DNA from: Bugula neritina | Lineage: Eukaryota > Bryozoa > Gymnolaemata > Cheilostomatida > Bugulidae | Assembly (NCBI GenBank): GCA_964035545.1 | Contig: OZ037765.1 | Coordinates: forward strand, 9,142,698 to 9,206,697 | Direction: 5' to 3' | DNA length: 64,000 bases | Shown: one piece after another, positions 1-14,300 of the stretch | Layout of the letters: each line of letters opens with the position of its first letter | How positions within the stretch are numbered: position 1 is the stretch's first letter | Translations under genes and position numbers: made by a program | The notes under the pieces: generated by a model | What the model saw: the letters and a program-made list of their open reading frames with translations, nothing else | Told to the model about the DNA's origin: nothing | Database searches by the model: none

Positions 1-3000
1 ATTTATTAAATTTAATTGTCATGCTCAAAGTCAAAGTGAAAGTCAGTCGCATACTGATACTTACTAGTGGTATTACTATTAGTATTACTATCAGTATTAG
101 TGCGAGTGTGACAAGGCTCAAGCTGAAAATGGTGTTAAGTCTTATAACATTAAATTAAAGTGATTAACTGATAATGATAGTCATAGTATTAGTATGATGC
201 TGAGTATCAGCATAATATTAATAGTCATAATCTTACTCATAATGATACGATAGTCCCACTCCCAGGTCTACTGACTTATACTTCCATTCAGCTCTGATAT
301 GTTACTGACTGTTAGTATTTTCTTTGAATTTATGTTATAAATATTAAATACTCGTAGTTATACTAATAGGTTCAATCTTACTAAAAGGATTACATTTACT
401 GTTATTGTTACTGCAAGTATACCTTTCAATGTCAATGTGACTTTTTAGTTTTGGGGTGGCATTTAAAATAGTTGATATGTTGATTCAATGCTACTACAGT
501 GTTACCAATAGTGACACTTACACTGACTGTCACTCTGGCACTGTAAGTGTAGGTATAGCTGCTGGGTAGGAGACTGACCAAAATTTTATTGTGATGTCAC
601 TCAGTTCCGGACTCTGCAAAAATAAAGTACTTAACTGTACTTATCTATCATTTATGGTTATTTAGTTAGTTATTTCCATCTACAGTAACAACAAGACTAA
701 GGGTGAGTGTAGCAGCCATGGATAGTGTTGCATTGACACTCTATAGATTATACAATGATACTAGGTCTACTACTAATAATTCTAGCTTAAAATCCACATG
801 GAACACAGGCTTATTGCTCAGTCCCATATGCTGGTGATGATAGCAGTCATATCTGTTAGATATATAGTTATATTCACTTCAAGTCAATTTATGCTTTAAT
901 TCCTATGATCATTAATGTATTAGTCATTAAACTTGAAGACTCTTAATACTGAAATGTTAGCATTAGCGAAATCAGTCACTACAGTCATCAAATAACTAAT
1001 TATGTCAACAAGAAAATTTTTATTAAATTAATTATTGGTAAAATAGAAATTTGCAATTTTTTAAGTTTTATGGTATAGATTAAGGTTACTTCAAATATTT
1101 TTATGTCTACTACCCAAAAGTTGACTACTTGAAAGCTCTGCTGTCAAACTTTCCCTTATAAGGTTTTATAATTTAAGGAACTGCTGTTGAATCTAAATCT
1201 TATTTTGACTTGAAATTTTATTGACAATAATTAGGTGGTGTTTAAAATAAACACACACTAAGGGAATACTGGTGTGGTTTCATTTTGCTGAAATAAAACT
1301 TCTCTTTCCATTGTTTCAGCCTTCAATTTGCAAGAACTGAACAAGTAATAGTGTTGTACAACTTGGACTCTATTAAAGTAGATTGAATGAGTAATTATAT
1401 CTGGCTAATGTTTAACTTTTATTTTGTTATTGAGACTGTGGGATTTGACTTTGAAAGCTCTCCAATTTTATACTTTCCTAACACTCGCTAACATTGTTAG
1501 TTTTGCGTTATATTGCTTAAACTTTTCTATAGCTTGTAATATTATTTTCATTTTGAAACTGCGATTGGAGTAATTTTTGCATCTGATTAAATTTTGCTGG
1601 TGACTTATTTTATCTCTAATTCTACCGGAAGTTTTGCACCCATTACTATATTTTGCAGTATTCTTTGGAATTAGTTAGCACTTTTCCTTTAATAAAGTAG
1701 AGTTTTTACACATTGAGATATAATCCTCCAGTAAACCTGCAAAAGCTTAGCATTTTCATTACAGTTAATCTAGTCTGAACTGTTGTAATATTGCTTTAAT
1801 TACTTTTGACCAGCTATAATTAACTATTTGACTCTTTCAGATGAAGAAGTAGGCTTACTAACGCACTTTATCTGATCTGATAAGGATATTTCGTTGGAAA
1901 CTAGCCTTACAAGGTGTAGCATTTTACTGTGAATTAAGTCAGTGGTTTAACACAGTAAGTTACTTTCATGTATTATTAGTGATTACGTTTGCTTTCATGT
2001 CAACCCAGTAACATATATCTGTTTTACACATCTTAGTTTTAATTATTTAGGCCTACAGTGCTGTAGCTAGCTTTAGAGGTTTTATTTGTAGTATATTCTT
2101 TGTGCCCAGCGACTTTCACTCATTTCTTTGCAGACCAGTAAAATTTACTGTTAGGCATGTTGTGTGAGTCAATTCTTGTGTAAAGTTAGACAAACAAACA
2201 GTATTTGTTTAACCTATTCAAACCTATTGAGTAGTTCATAAGTCTTATGCATACAGTTGAATGCTGATAGAATTATTTAGTTAGCGGAAAACACTAGCTT
2301 TAGATAACTTCTCTGTTTTTACACAAAGTGCAAAACTGGATATAATATTTCAATATGCTTGCACAAGATTTCTTATTGAGATGCCACCTTGTTGAATTGA
2401 GTGGTCGGCGGCATAAACAAAAGATGTAGTTATTAGTGCCAGCCGGGGCATCAAATGTCTTATGTGATACAATAATTTATGTCTTACTTTTTATCTGGAA
2501 ATTGCTTAATGCTTAATTATGTAGTTAATTGGTAAGGTTTTGTGATGAAGCTTACATGTCTCCCTTGTACTAAAATTTTAAAAACTTAATGTTTTGAATA
2601 TTATTTTTTGACAGAAGGCTTTTGGTTTTTTTAAATTGTTTTGAAAATCATAAAAAGTAAAAAATGTACAATTGCTAATATTTGATAAACAATGGCCATT
2701 GCGTCCTTCATGGATTATGCCAACAGCTTAGAGTCAATTTAATTCTATTATTTAGGCAATCAATAGAGAGATTTTTTGATATATATTTTGCTTTAAAATA
2801 TTTTCTATATAACATATGATATTCACTCATTAATAGATAGATATGTTTGTTCTTATCACTTGATTTAAAAATATTCTCCACTATAATGCCTTCTCTTTTT
2901 TTATCTTTATTAAATCGTATATCATAGTCAATGTTTGATTTGTGATTCATTGAAGTAGTTTGTTTATATACTATTTGAATAGCCAGTTTCAAGCATCATT

Positions 3001-5345
3001 AAAGGACATCTTTTCAAGATTGTTTTTGTGTTATCAAGATTTGCTGGTCAATTTATTGCATACACTGCGTTTCCATGGAATCAAATGAATCAGTATGATA
3101 CCCGTACGGATCACATCGAAGGATAAGCGCACGTTCCTATCCAATTTGTTCAAATTTATCTTTTCTTTAAAAAGAAGACAAGTCCTTTTCAATTGTACCA
3201 GCTGAATTAAAATGTAAATCAACATGGCCGAGGTTGAGTCAGTGTTGGCACTTAATGATAATTTCTGCCCCAGTCTGTGCTAGATTTAATTCATTTATTT
3301 TAAAACCTAATTCAATTTTATAGCTGCTACTATAAAATTATTAAGGTTTACGCATTTGGTTGGAACTTCAAAATGAAGATCTTTAAGTATTTTTTGTGGC
3401 AATAATACTATGTATTTGCATATTTTGTATCGTGGGTAGATGATCGCAAATATGTAAACTGTAAGAATTTAGGAGTTGTCCTGCTATCTACTATTGAGGG
3501 CACAACTCTGTTTAGAGCCAGAGCATTCACAGCAGAGTTTTTGGATGTCAGGTGAATTAAAAAACACAAATATAGGAAAGGGAAGCTGTATTTATCCTAG
3601 TTTGAGCAATTTCAATTTATTTCAACTCTGCTCACAAATAAGTAGTGCTAATTTTCAACTTTCCATCTGTATACCACATGCTAACAAGACTATTTACTGT
3701 GACAAAACTTCACTATAGTAGCAATGCATACGTGCAACCTGCCATAGGGAAGTTGATAGAAAATCTATTCACTTTCTGTCTGACAAATGCAGTCTGTGTT
3801 CTGTTTAAAATTGAAAATTCTCCATTAACTTCATTAATTTTTTATGTTTCTTTGGGCTGGAAAGATGAGTTTATTTTTGTGTGGCTATCAAGTATCATGG
3901 TGAATACGGTAGAATTTCATTGAATCTAACTCTGGTAGTGTTGATGCTTGCAGTCCTGTGTATGTAAGAATAGCTTTAATTTCATCAATCTTTCCGTAGG
4001 CACATAGATGGAAGGTATGTTGATAATAAAATATGCTGACATGAGATGCTTCTTATAAAGTATATTCAATATCCAGAGTTATGTTCCCGCTATTAGGCAG
4101 TGAATACTGATATGCCATCTCATATGTTAATGCTGCATAAATATCTATCTATCTGGTAAAATGCTGTTCACCCTAAAGAAAGCTTTCATACTAGTCAACC
4201 CTTGGTGTTGTGCAAATTTATACACTGAAATGGCTATTATTAAAATATTACCTAAACAGTTTTCTGGCACCATGGTCACATGTTTTAATTAAAAACTCAA
4301 AAAGATTTCATTACAATAATAATAATAATAATACCAGTTTCTCATGTATCTCAGTCTGACTACAGCCAGTTGGATAGGAAAGTGATGTTCAGTGCAATAG
4401 GTTTTTGTTCTGTTTTAACTTTTGTAGTTGCCTGCTCTTATGTGAGCCAAACATGTTACACAAATTTGGATAGGAAATTTGGGTCACATGTCTACAATGG
4501 TTCAGACTACATTCTTTTTGCAAATTTTTTTATCAAATTGACTACTCATTTCTTTTGTTTCAGCAGATTATTGTAATGTTACACATGCTTACAATCGTGT
4601 ATTGCAATATATTAATACACCATCTGGCAGTTGAGAAGAATACTTTACACAAATACTGATAGTACTAGTAGAAATTATTTTCACCAGGAAGAAATAAACT
4701 ATTATTTTGTCACTTGTAATGTGATATAATTTTGCGATGGCAACCTACTTTTTTCTATCTCTATAGGGGTTTGCGAGTGGCTCAGTCTGGTATTTTTCAA
4801 TTGTTTGAGTTTGTGTTGGGCAGGGCTGGCTTCCAGCTGTTTCCACGTCTCAAACTGGCTGCATTCAACATGCATCTTTGCTCTACAGGAATTGTGTTCT
4901 CTCTGCATGCTGCATGCCTAAACCCTGTTATTTTCAAGTATTAGAACTGGGCAGTGTGTAGATCTCAAATCTATTGAAAACCTTCTCAAGTAAAAAAGCA
5001 TATAACTATGTAGTGGCCCATTAATGTGCAGTTGACATGTGCATTTTTTAAATTTTCAAAATTTGGGCAGAAACCTAAGCTCCTATTGCATAGTAATGCT
5101 CAGTAAACTGCACACTATTATTATATATATTACGGATATTTTGTTTTGCATTTGCATGCATAGCTTGTAATGATTTTAGCACTGCTTGCCAAAAATGCCC
5201 AGATAAAGAGGTCTGAGAGTTAGATGCTTATCATTGTATTCTACGTTACAAACTGGGTTGCTATGATTACTTTGCCGTATTGTTGGTTATCTTTATTGGA
5301 GCTGCTGCTGTTAGCAATAATTATGCTCTCGATGTTATCTAGACT
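1..5345. other. Region upstream of cytospin; no gene recognised
   Basis: AT-rich DNA with trinucleotide-rich stretches at 60-230 and many stops in all frames. Open frames up to about 90 codons at 2708-3923 have no family resemblance and no splice-site support. Untranslated first exons and the promoter of cytospin probably lie here, but I cannot place them. Confidence 0.5.
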
Positions 5346-8300
5346 ATGAGAAGAGGCAGGGTTAATCCTGTGGGAGGCAATAGCTCGCCAAATCAAAGCA
5401 GCTCCTCAAAGGCAGCTAACAAAAAGTCTGATAAAAACACGCCATCTGCATCCAGTTCTGCTAAAGGTTCAGCAGGGAGTAGTAAGAAAGAGAGTTCTAA
5501 GCTACTCGTGCCTGTAAGTGTACAGTAAAGTGTTTTTAAGTTTGTGGAAGTGGATAATATAAATGTTTGACACTGCATGTGCCAAATAGATTTAATAGGA
5601 GGACTGCTAAGTTTTTATACTAAAAGTATAGTAGATACGGGAAGTTCATTGTTACCCTTGTCAGGCTGTTGAAGCTCTCAATGCCAAACTGTTGGACAAT
5701 ATCACCATCCTTTGCAGGGTTGATGGTTTATGAATATCATTAAGAGGCTTGATATAAAGTTCTTTTTTCACTTTTTTTGTTCTGTAATGTTGATTTATTG
5801 TTTGTATTACTGCCAGCTGAGGCTAACACGTTCTCCACGCTTGGCTTCACTTACCAATTGTGTAGTTATAAGTAACTTCTGCCCCAGCAAAGTGAACCAC
5901 TGGTGATCAAGGCTTGCGTTCTCATCTTGATGATATGCAAAGGTTTAAATTAGCTTCAACAAATTACAGGAATCTGTATTAAACAAACACAGAAGTAAAA
6001 GTCACGAAAATCTGTCAAGTGCTTTACGTAGAAGAGTCAAGAGTAAGACACCACGTCCAGTCTCCTGGGTCGGCCCCAATGAAAACGTGTCGCATATCCC
6101 AGTGAAGACCAACAGCAGCTCTCAAGGCAGCAGTCAGTCTAGTAAACGGCAGGTCAGTACAATTCTGTAGTGAAACTTGTGTTGTGTGAAGTGTTGATCT
6201 GCATTAGATTTCACAGTAATATTGAAGAGGAACAAATGCAATGTAAGATTGATCATTTCCAAACGTATAACTTAACAGGCATTAGATTGTGTAAATAGGC
6301 GCTTTGAAAGTAATGCACAAGGTTCACATCTGCAATCTTGTCTTGTCATTAAAATGTCATCTATTCAACTTATTTTGCATATTTTCTCAAATAAAATACT
6401 TATCAACTCCACAATATATATAGTAGTAATGCCATTTATACTCTCACAATTAGTATATTTGGTCACATATTGGGGAGACGGAATTGCTATTATATACTTT
6501 GATGGATCTGCAGCCTATTGTAATGAATGTACTATATTATTTTATAAGAATAATTGTAATGATAATCATAATCCTGTAATGCAAGCTAGTAACATGCAGT
6601 CATCTTTTATCAGTTTGCTGTATTGATTTTATTTGGAGTTGAATGTTTCCCCTGATGACCTGTGTATCCCCTAACCACACTATTGGCAGTTGGTAATATA
6701 TACCCTACAGGAGACTAGCTTGATAAAATTACCCTGCTGGTACATTTGAATGGTCTGAGATTTCTGGGTTAACAAGTACCATAGTTTTCCATTGATTGTT
6801 AATGTAAGTGTGCAGTCACAATAGTTTCTCTATTAGCAGAACTTGCTGCCCAAATATTTTGTACTTTTGCCTTTCAGGATGAGATTAAAAATTACATATA
6901 TAGCCTAAACATGACAACGTGAGAATGTTATTATCTTATGGGGGATGGATGGAGACCTCCCTAGTCCAGCAGTGTTTTACTGAGTATGGAAAGTTATAGT
7001 ATATAAATATGCCAATCTTGTCGTATTTTGTGCAACTTGACAGTTTTTGGCCTTGCTTTATTTTGATTTGAGCCTCTTAGTTTCAACCTAATTTCCATCG
7101 TACCAGTGTTAAATTAAAGCAGTGTGTGAAACTGCAAAGTTTGCACACAGCTCCCTGTAAATATGTGTATCTAGTTGCAAACCTTACAGAAACAATAAAT
7201 AACCCGGAGTAATGGGAGTAGCCATAGAATGGGTACAACTGGGGCATATATACAGGCTAGGTGCAGTATCAAGTGAACAGCGCACACAGTACCTTACAAT
7301 GGATATGCTATAGTCTACAAGTTCTCATCAACATACCATTCAATTTCTTAATATGCAACTCTCATTCACTAGATAATTTGTAAACATTGATGGTAGTTTA
7401 CTACAATTGCCTTTCAATAGTATCAGAATTTCCTTTTATGACCAATTTATTTGCAATAATAAACTATGATCATATGCCTTTGCTAGTAACACATTCAGGT
7501 TGACAATTATAAGAAATACTTTACTCACGACTGGTTGCTCAACTACATAAGTAGGAGGCAATTAGTTCAAACAGTATTTCCCTAACAGATTAATTATTAC
7601 TTTATTTCTCTTTCGGATGTAATGTAAGTAAGATATACAACTTATTCAGATATTATGTAACTTAGCATATTTTTTAACGTTGTATAATTATGTATCTTAT
7701 TCAAGCTGTTCAAGCAACTGTTATAACAGAGCATGCATAATGTTATTAGGTCTACATGCTACTGTAAGTTATCATGTCTATATAATACTCTATAGTTTAT
7801 GATTATATGTTATAAGGTCTATACACTATGTTACGTAGGATAATTTCACTGGCAGTAGTAATCTTTCTTTTTTTACGTCAGTAGAGCACAACTTGCTAGG
7901 TAAATGTGAATATGCTCTAATGCTATCTTTTATAGTTTTATAGTATACCCTTGAACTAGGCCTAACAATATGTGTTTGGGGCAAATATCCTTCTAGGAAT
8001 AGTTGTGTCTTACACTCTATCAGTTTTAGTCCATTTTAATGCAATGCTTTCGTGGAGTCTTGTATACTTATGTACCAGTCATGTAGTCTACAGTCTACTA
8101 ATAATTCTATTGATGAGCTCCCAAATGATCTAAATTATAATAATTGGTTCTCAATTAGAGTAACTTCTCACTTGTAAGTTGTAGTAATTTGGAGATAATC
8201 GAGAACAGTAGAATTTTTTGTGACAATCAGTTTGCTGTTGGCAGTCTGTATTTTGATGTCCATGGAATGAGTCATCAACTTTGCTTATGTGCCTGAGGCA

Positions 8301-11300
8301 ACTGGAAACACTCTGTTAAGATTTGTAGGATTGTCTTAGGAATTAAGAATTAGGATTGATTGGATATCAGTCATAATTTATTACTTATAGGAATTGCTAG
8401 TAGACAGTTTCTTCCAGATATCAGATTTAGTAGTGGAAGGGACAACAGCGTTTGTCTATAAATCTCACTCAACTTGTTTATAGTTTAAGACGGATAACTC
8501 CAGATATATGAGTCAGCACCAGGTTTTATCGTAAGTTTCACTCTGACTATTTTAGGTCAATTTTGTGGCTGCAGATTTAGAGCCTCGTAAAACACAGATA
8601 GTTAAATCCGTACCATTGAGAAATGACGACACTGCGTCCTTCTCCAATTCCTCACCTTTGAGAAAAGCTACTAGTGTTCAAAACCTTAAAAGCTCGGAAC
8701 AATCAATAAAGAGAGCCAGCAGTATAGATAACTTATGCAGACCTACAGCATCCTCTCTTCAGAAGAATAAGCAGAACAGCCAACTCAGTAAAACACAAGT
8801 CACGATCAAGTAAGTTATCTTATTGTTGTTGTGAGTCTAGCTGGATTATTATTTATATTGGTGCTTCACTTACAGTCTTGCTTATAACTTTGCACTTTTA
8901 TATCAGTAAGTTTGGCAGGTATTTTTTATGGAAATAAATGATATGACAAATGAGCTTTGTGTGAGAGAGACTTTATCTACATTGGCACATTTCTGGCATC
9001 ACAAAAACAGGTGACGCAGTGAAGAAAAGCATGTAAAGTTTTTTAGCACCAATTTCTTTCTTGCCAGTCAATTTTTGTGTATTCAATCTGAATATAAAAT
9101 ACTTGGCATATGTAAAGAAACGTGTTTTTTGAGTAAATAAATAACTTCTAAACTGCTCAGCCATTTAGAATACATTAGTTTCATTCTGATTATCCAGTCA
9201 TTATAAAACTTGCAAAATGTACAGTGTATTATTTTCAACATGGCAAGGACATGAAAAGCCACTTCTCAATGTGAACAGACCTTCATTCTTTTTTAGGCCA
9301 AATTACACATTGAATTGTTATAATGACTTGCTGGATTATTTATCTTAAAGTCAATAAGAATTTGGAATACAGTTAAAAGTACTCGTTATAAATTATCGAT
9401 TTAGATTTGGTAGTCAGAGTGTTTTGAAGAACAAGATTTCTTCTGTTGAATATTGCTAAATTTAAAAGTATCGGTGTGTAGCTAAGAAGTATAGAATTTG
9501 TTATGCAGCTTGAGTTGGGCAGACCTGGCTGTTCAATGAGCTTTCATTTATGCATTTTATAAGTTTTTGCTTATATTTATTTTCAGGGAAGAGCGTTCAC
9601 CTCGCTCCTCCCCAAGCAGACTGCCAGTAAATATCTCTCGGAGAATGCAGTCCCAGACTAGCAGTGTTATGGCTGCCAGTGGTTCAGCCTCACCACCCTC
9701 TGCTATGAAAAAGTCATCTAGCATACAAAACATTACAAAACAATCTTCTGGTAGCCTTCGAAGAGCTCAAAGTTCTCAAAATGTTAGCAATGGGTCTCGA
9801 GATCCTAGGTCTAGTTTGAGGAACAGCAGACTTGCGTACAATGCAGAACTTTTGGCTATCTTTGAGAAGGAGAAAAAAGTACTGGAGGGAAGAATATCAG
9901 AGTTGGTACAGATCACAGAGAACAGAAAAGCAGAAATTGAGAAATATAAGGTGTGTTGAACATTTGGGAGGTGAATATTGAGCTCCATAAGTGGCTATCA
10001 GTATTGCTGTATGCTATGTAGAATATGCTGAGTGGTGTACCTAATAAGTAGCATATCTTTAACAGAGTGGTCTAGGGGCTAGAGCATTTGGCTTAGTAAA
10101 CACAAAGTCATGGGTTTGAACCCCAGTAAAGGCCATGGTGATGTTAGGAAGAGCATCCAGTCATTTTGCTTCTGTGCCACATATGACTAAGTTGTTAGCC
10201 TGCTTTAAAAACTAACCTTTCCAGTAGATAGTGACTATAAACTTGTGTGAGTTTATTTATCTAACAGAGTGCTAGGGTGTGTGAAGCAAATTCGATTTTT
10301 TTTTTGCTGCCTAAATTACTTCTGGTCATTAGTAATTAAGATACAGATTATCTTGGTAAAAGCTACTAATAACATTTTTAGTGGTAAATCAGTTTGCTAA
10401 AAAAAAATCCAAGAGAAGACAACTTTTCATTAGGAATCAGCCATTTATATAAATTGTAATTCTTTGCAGATAGAAATCAAGAACCTGCATGAACAGATTC
10501 CCCCAAGTTCATTACAAGAACAAACAAGTCAACTGCAGTTGGAAAACAATATGCTTAGGTCTAAGTTAGAAGAACTCGGAGTGTTTGTTGAGAATGGTGC
10601 ACCTCTAGCTGGCCATGAGACTGATGTATGTCATCTTTAAGTTTGTGTTTCTAAAGTGTTAAAAGAAGTTGTAATTATCTTAAGTCATCGGAGTAAGATG
10701 TTGAGCAGTAGGTTTCTGTGTAGCAATAAAGAAATGTCAGAAGACCGATAGAGAAATAAACATTAAAGGTGTTCAACTTTCAAAATTACGAACTTAAGAT
10801 TTTAATATGCAGTTTAATAAATGAAGCAATTGTGTGGTACATTTATTAACCAAGTTTGCAAAAACTGGTATGAATGAATTAAAAAACATCAGAAAGTCAG
10901 TTGCAGGTAAAGTATAAATAATTCAGCTGTTGCATTGGCAACTTTGGTGATAAATATCAGTACCTATGAAGGTGTGTATTGAGTGTATAATATTGGGTGG
11001 CAACTATCTGATCTGGAAGGACAATCTATTTACTAGAAACTGGTTTAAACTTCAAAGTTGTAAATTTTCTTGCCAAATCTAGCGATGTAATTAAAAATAT
11101 TGTTTAGTTGAATGGCTAAAAGTAGAATTGTTTGAGATAATATTTTTATTTAAAACTGCTGAGTAAAAATATATAAAGTAGTAGTAAGGGGCTAGTGTTG
11201 AAAACTAATGCATGTTTAATATTATTTTCATTTGTAAAGCAAGCTGGTGTTGTTTTAGGATGACCTAGATATGTCTTGCAACGCTTCAATAAAGACCCCA

Positions 11301-14300
11301 GTTCACATGGCAGCATGTTCGAGAAAGTCAGCTGGATCATCAGCCTGTCTCTTAGATGTTATGGATGGTGGGTCTGTTGATCTCTGTGGAGCTCCAGAAA
11401 ATCCCTCTGATATTCCTGGTGCGTATTTCTACTAGAACCTTCCATTTTAGCAGCAGTTAAGAAGTTACACTTCAATTTCTACTTGATTAGTGCATCATTA
11501 TTTGTTGGCTAGTGTAAACTGAGAACCAGTTTTGTAATTGATTTGAAAAAGCTGTTTTTGTAGTTTGGTTTGATTAGATAGCTGTTGTTGAAAGTCATAT
11601 TATTTGCTGTTCTATGTTTTCCTCTGATATATTTAGCTGCCAACTGATATGCTGCTAATACTATATTTCATTAGCTACAAATTCAAAGAAAAGATAACTC
11701 TTACTATTATTGAGCTACACGAGTTTTATTCAATAATTTGGTTGTTTGGAAGTCAAGTTCCAAACTTGTGCAAGCATTGCTGTGTGTTTTAAACAAAAGT
11801 ATATATATCTTATATAAAAGGTAGATCTGTTAATATCTTTTACACTGATGCCATTTTTGATACTCTTGTGGGTCAGTGATGTGAAATAATTAAAATGATA
11901 TTAAAAAAGTATTGGGTGGTTAACCAAGTCTAAATGATGCAATTCCATATACCCTGCTGTTACGAAATACCCCAAGTTGTATGTTTATTTGCTAATGTAA
12001 CTAGCATGTTTTCAATTCTACTTATTCTATTTAAGTCAGTGTGACCTCTGAACTAATGGGTTTTCAGTTGAGATCAATTAGTGATGACTGATGACCTAAC
12101 CATCTGCTGTTGTAAGGTTAATAGATTTGTTATTGAGTTACTTCAAGTTGCCTATACTCCGGATTGTTAGGGAGGTGGGTGTAGTAGTTGGGGCTCTGCT
12201 GTACTGTAGAAGTGTTGATACTTCTTTAGGGATAGATTCCGGGTGGGACCAGCACAACATTAAGAGTGACAATGGCCGGGTTGGGGCTCCGGTGAATATA
12301 TCAAACTCTTCTAGTACTAGTGACATGTCTGTAGCCTGTCTTCAAGAGAAAATATTCAGAATGGAAGAAAGTCAATACAGGTGAGTGGTAGTTGTTTGAG
12401 TGATTGTAATCTTGTTGGTGGAGTTACAGTTTGCATAAAGAGACTTAAGTGTTAATGGTTTTTCCTACATAGGAAATGGAAATCCATCATAACCTTTGAA
12501 GTTGAATCTTGGGCTTGCCCATTCAAATTTTACAAGCAACAAAGGAAATATCAAACATGGTGTTAATTAGTAGAATATTATTTAAAATCAAACAATTGAC
12601 CCTGCTCTGGTTTATAAAAGCACCAAAAACACAATACAGGAAACAGCTGTGTTGGTGACCAACAAATCTTAATATTAATCAATAGGGTTCAACTCTTGTA
12701 AGTTGCTGCATTTACTGAATTTATCAGCATGCATACAACCCTAGGAGCATACAACTGGGGTAAATACATAGCATGTCCAGGCAGAGTTGTGTTTCTAAAA
12801 ATGAATTCTTAGCCTTTAAACTTAGTAACTAGGATGTCAAGACTAAACAAACTAATCTCTTGGTGTTGAAAAGAATCTTAGAAACCAAACAGGCTGGAGA
12901 TCTTCTATAATTATGCTATTACGTTAAGTGTGTGCAGCTGATTGATGAATCACATTATTATCTATAAATTAGGTTTTAGGTTTCAATATGTTATGTTTTT
13001 GTCAGATGTCAGCTTTAAAGTAATTATAAAGTGCAAGCATACTAAAATATACTTTATACACCCTGGTTTAAATGGAGAACCTTTCCAATCTGGACTATTT
13101 ATGAGCTAGTCTGTGCTCCCTAAGATTTCCAGTGTTGTCTGAGCTTGAGATGTGTATAATTGATCAGTGCTTGAACAACCTGTTCCCAAGGATACACAGA
13201 ATGCTTGGGGTTTTGAATATGAAGAATTTAAATTATATTATGAAATAAGGATTTATTTACTCTTTATACGCGATAATTTTATGATATATAATATAAAATA
13301 TAAAATAATAATATAAAATATTCTTTACCAATACTGGTTTTTTAAATCACAGGTTTATAACCCTCAAAACTCGGCAATATTGAGGCCATAGACAAGAGTT
13401 GTAATATTGCTTCCTTATATAAATTGTTGCTAGAACTTTGATTTCGGCGTGCTTGTACTCCAGTACTGCTTGAACATAATTACAGCCCCAGGAGCAGCTA
13501 CATCAGTTTTGCTTATATAATAGATTATAATTGTAGTGGTATATCATTAGTTGACTATTTAGAATTACCCATTAGCAGTTATATTTGATTAGTATATATT
13601 GTAATGTATTATTAATGGGATAAAAAGTAGTAAACTTACAGTTTTTAGTAGAGTTTAAATTATGTAGGTAAAGTAAAACTCACAGCAGTAGCAAAAAGCT
13701 CTAAGAGGGATGTCTTTAGACTCTATTATGTAGCGTATCAACAAGCTGATCGTGTAGTCTAAATATTACTGCTTATTTTTCTTGGGCACCAAATAAACTT
13801 CTCTGCATACAACAAACTGACAAGAATTCCATATCTGCAATCATTCAAAGCCTCTTCATCAATAATACTTGTTCTTGTATATTTTTTATGTGAAACCAAG
13901 ATTCTCACGAGTTTAAAAGAAGTTATAGAATTAATAAGGGTGACATTTTTAACTGAAAAAGTAGTAATGTCGTTAAAAGTTGAATTATTTTACTGAAATT
14001 ACTGTCAATTATTTAACATTTAGGAGTTGTGCTCCCCGAGTATTTTTCAACATTTGTGAAATACAACTCTCACGATGTTAGTTTCTGATTTATATGCGGC
14101 TTTGAGGGGGGTCTTGTCTAATTGCTGATTATTTGTTACCCTACTTTTATGCAGGTTCAAGTTATTCTAACGTCATAATTGTTTTGGTTGCCTTGTTTTT
14201 AGGAAGCTATTTTTCATTGGTTTGTAATATGTACCCCATCTATATATTTTTAAATACTTCATCATATATATTTAAAAATTACTTGTTTGCTATTTTTTAT

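Noticed and set aside
6354-6626. 90-codon open frame in cytospin intron 2
   Set aside because: Hydrophobic and compositionally random, with no splice support or family resemblance.
12127-12229. In-frame coding extension upstream of cytospin exon 7
   Set aside because: Some upstream acceptors also keep phase, but the pyrimidine-rich cttctttag at 12221-12229 is the best site; the extension has no family similarity.
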